Below, piece by piece: positions 62,417 through 64,000 of a stretch of 64,000 bases of DNA (the stretch's first letter is position 1; each line of letters begins with the position of its first letter). The DNA is from Pseudomonas atagonensis (GTDB lineage: Bacteria; Pseudomonadota; Gammaproteobacteria; Pseudomonadales; Pseudomonadaceae). Both the position numbers and the translations under genes were made by a program. Location: NCBI RefSeq assembly GCF_011369485.1, contig NZ_VXCA01000001.1, positions 69,454 through 133,453 on the forward strand, written 5' to 3'. The notes below the pieces were generated by a model. It saw nothing but the letters and a program-made list of their open reading frames with translations, made no database searches and was not told the origin of the DNA.

Positions 62417-64000
62417 ATGGCCACGATCGACACAACCTCGACAGGCGTTCCACCCCGCAGCGGCGGCATCACCAAGGAGGAGCGCAAGGTCATCTTCGCC
62501 TCGTCCCTGGGCACGGTGTTCGAGTGGTACGACTTTTACCTCTACGGTTCGCTCGCGGCGATCATCGCCAAGCACTTCTTCGCCGGCGTCAACGAAACCA
62601 CGGCGTTCATCTTTGCCCTGCTCGCCTTCGCCGCCGGTTTTGCCGTGCGCCCATTCGGCGCGATTGTGTTTGGCAGGCTTGGCGACATGATCGGGCGTAA
62701 ACACACGTTTCTGATCACCATCGTGATCATGGGTGTGTCCACCGCAGTGGTGGGGTTGCTGCCCAACTACGCGACCATTGGTGTTGCCGCGCCGATCATC
62801 CTGATCACCCTGCGACTGCTGCAGGGTCTGGCACTGGGCGGCGAGTACGGTGGCGCGGCCACCTACGTGGCGGAACATGCGCCACACGGCAAACGCGGCT
62901 TTTTCACTTCGTGGATTCAAACCACCGCGACGCTCGGGCTGTTTCTGTCCTTGCTGGTGATTCTCGCCTGCCGCACCGCGCTGGGCACTGAAGCGTTTGA
63001 AGCCTGGGGCTGGCGGATTCCCTTCCTGCTCTCGATTCTGCTGCTGATCGTCTCGGTGTACATCCGCTTGCAGCTCAGCGAGTCGCCGGTGTTCCAGAAA
63101 ATGAAGGCCGAAGGCAAGGCGTCGAAGGCGCCGCTGACCGAATCCTTTGCCCGCTGGGACAATCTCAAAATCGTCATTATGGCGCTGCTCGGCGGCACCG
63201 CAGGGCAAGCCGTCGTCTGGTACACCGGGCAGTTCTACGCGCTGTTTTTCCTGCTGCAAACCCTGAAGATCGAAGCGCAGACCGCCAACCTGCTGATCGC
63301 CGGATCGCTGCTGATCGGCACGCCGTTCTTCGTGATTTTCGGCAGCCTCTCCGATCGCATCGGCCGCAAAGGCATCATCATGGCCGGCTGCATTCTGGCG
63401 GCGCTGACCTATTTCCCGATCTTCCATGCGCTGACCCAGTACGGAAATCCGGACGTGTTCATTGCGCAGGAGAAAAACCCGGTCACGGTGATCGCCAACC
63501 CCGACCAGTGCTCGTTCCAGTTCGACCCGGTGGGCAAAGCCAAATTCACCAGTTCCTGCGATCTGGCCAAGACCGTTCTGGCGAAACGGGCGATCCCGTA
63601 TGAGAACGTCAAAGCCGAACCGGGCACCGTCGCGCAGGTGCGCATCGGCGATAAAGTCGTCGAGAGTTTTGAAGGTAGCAACTTACCGGCCGCCGACTTC
63701 AAAACCCGCAACGATGCCTTCACCGCCACCCTCGGCACCGCGCTCAAGGACGCCGGTTACCCGGAAAAGGCTGACCCGGCGAAAACCAATTACCCGATGA
63801 TGCTGCTCCTGCTGACCATTCTGGTGATCTACGTGACCATGGTGTACGGCCCGATTGCCGCATGGCTGGTGGAGCTGTTCCCGACGCGCATCCGTTACAC
63901 CTCGATGTCACTGCCCTACCACATCGGCAACGGTTGGTTCGGCGGCTTCTTGCCCACCGTGGCATTCGCCATGGTCGCGGCCACCGGGGATATTTACTAC
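62417..64000 (+). CDS. MFS transporter, metabolite:H+ symporter (ProP/ShiA-like), cut by the window end
   Basis: The first 528 residues are in the window. MHS-family marks are clear: FEWYDFYLYGSLAAIIAK, RPFGAIVFGRLGDMIGRKHT, RLLQGLALGGEYGGAATYVAEHA and SLSDRIGRKGIIMAG. A loop of about 110 residues (355-460, with two cysteines), much longer than usual, lies before the last helices. The product likely imports a dicarboxylate, shikimate-like or betaine-like compound with protons. A GGAGAG site precedes the ATG at 62417. The 3' end is beyond 64000. Confidence 0.9.
   Translation, partial: MATIDTTSTGVPPRSGGITKEERKVIFASSLGTVFEWYDFYLYGSLAAIIAKHFFAGVNETTAFIFALLAFAAGFAVRPFGAIVFGRLGDMIGRKHTFLITIVIMGVSTAVVGLLPNYATIGVAAPIILITLRLLQGLALGGEYGGAATYVAEHAPHGKRGFFTSWIQTTATLGLFLSLLVILACRTALGTEAFEAWGWRIPFLLSILLLIVSVYIRLQLSESPVFQKMKAEGKASKAPLTESFARWDNLKIVIMALLGGTAGQAVVWYTGQFYALFFLLQTLKIEAQTANLLIAGSLLIGTPFFVIFGSLSDRIGRKGIIMAGCILAALTYFPIFHALTQYGNPDVFIAQEKNPVTVIANPDQCSFQFDPVGKAKFTSSCDLAKTVLAKRAIPYENVKAEPGTVAQVRIGDKVVESFEGSNLPAADFKTRNDAFTATLGTALKDAGYPEKADPAKTNYPMMLLLLTILVIYVTMVYGPIAAWLVELFPTRIRYTSMSLPYHIGNGWFGGFLPTVAFAMVAATGDIYY

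Noticed and set aside
1..64000. CRISPR arrays, IS elements, prophage or replication origin
   Set aside because: No regularly spaced identical repeats, no DDE transposase or integrase, and no dnaA-box cluster were seen; the only transposase-like sequence is the domain inside the PhdA-like protein.

Overview
The window is a chromosomal segment of a GC-rich gammaproteobacterium, almost certainly a Pseudomonas of the fluorescens group. The basis is protein-level recognition (orphan cbb3 subunit CcoN4/CcoQ4, NADP-dependent GapN, RlhA, DUF6124 proteins, an isoquinoline-oxidoreductase-type IorAB, agmatine genes), many imperfect palindromic REP/REPIN repeats with the GGCTTGCTC core, and Shine-Dalgarno starts. 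No CRISPR array, integrase, complete IS element or prophage was seen. All functions come from reading the sequence; no database search was run, and family names or comparisons to other Pseudomonas are from memory.

Layout. 1-5.2 kb: orphan ccoN-ccoQ pair, a hypothetical, an amino-acid racemase, a YhhY-like acetyltransferase and a LysR regulator. 5.27-14.33 kb (minus): a nine-gene envelope operon. In transcription order it encodes a Phd/transposase-like fusion (PhdA-like), a TpsB-type outer-membrane transporter, a periplasmic-sensor/ExbB fusion, ExbD, a TonB-like protein, a putative porin, a coiled-coil periplasmic protein, a YbjN-domain protein and a parvulin isomerase. It resembles the P. aeruginosa pdt two-partner secretion locus, but no TpsA exoprotein lies beside it. 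14.6-17.7 kb (minus): three exported redox genes (Tat alanine-racemase-fold enzyme, Tat FAD lactone oxidase, lipoprotein cytochrome c). 18-24.4 kb: gapN, a DUF3302/HlyD/FUSC efflux operon whose last gene seems to start at CTG, an EamA transporter divergent from an Lrp regulator, and yccA.

24.5-33.6 kb: tRNA-Ser(TGA), then an accessory block with a decayed gene fragment, two tandem SDR paralogs, an NTF2-like protein and a LysR regulator. It is followed by a TetR-controlled operon of enzymes for reactive carbonyl or quinone compounds (OYE, SDR, hydrolase, quinone reductase) ending in a possible 56-residue protein. 33.6-41.2 kb: an MFS exporter divergent from an AraC regulator, and the iorAB-cytochrome c-xdhC periplasmic molybdo-oxidoreductase operon. 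41.2-48.4 kb: a truncated MarR gene, a small conserved ORF, cupin, LysR/GST pair, RidA, rlhA, tRNA-Gln(TTG) and a secreted alpha/beta hydrolase. 48.5-50.9 kb: two DUF6124 genes behind a hairpin-rich leader, and an orphan HEPN-like protein.

51.0-58.3 kb: an agmatine operon (aguA, aguB, polyamine-binding protein, Tat-exported second deiminase, GlxA-type regulator) divergent from a LysR gene that overlaps another LysR gene tail to tail. 58.4-64 kb: RidA, a phosphonate/selenate-type ABC importer with two permeases, and an MFS symporter cut by the window end.

The segments most worth follow-up are the TonB/ExbB-TpsB envelope operon with its domesticated transposase-like protein, the exported redox trio, the agmatine operon with a periplasmic deiminase, and the structured leader before the DUF6124 pair.
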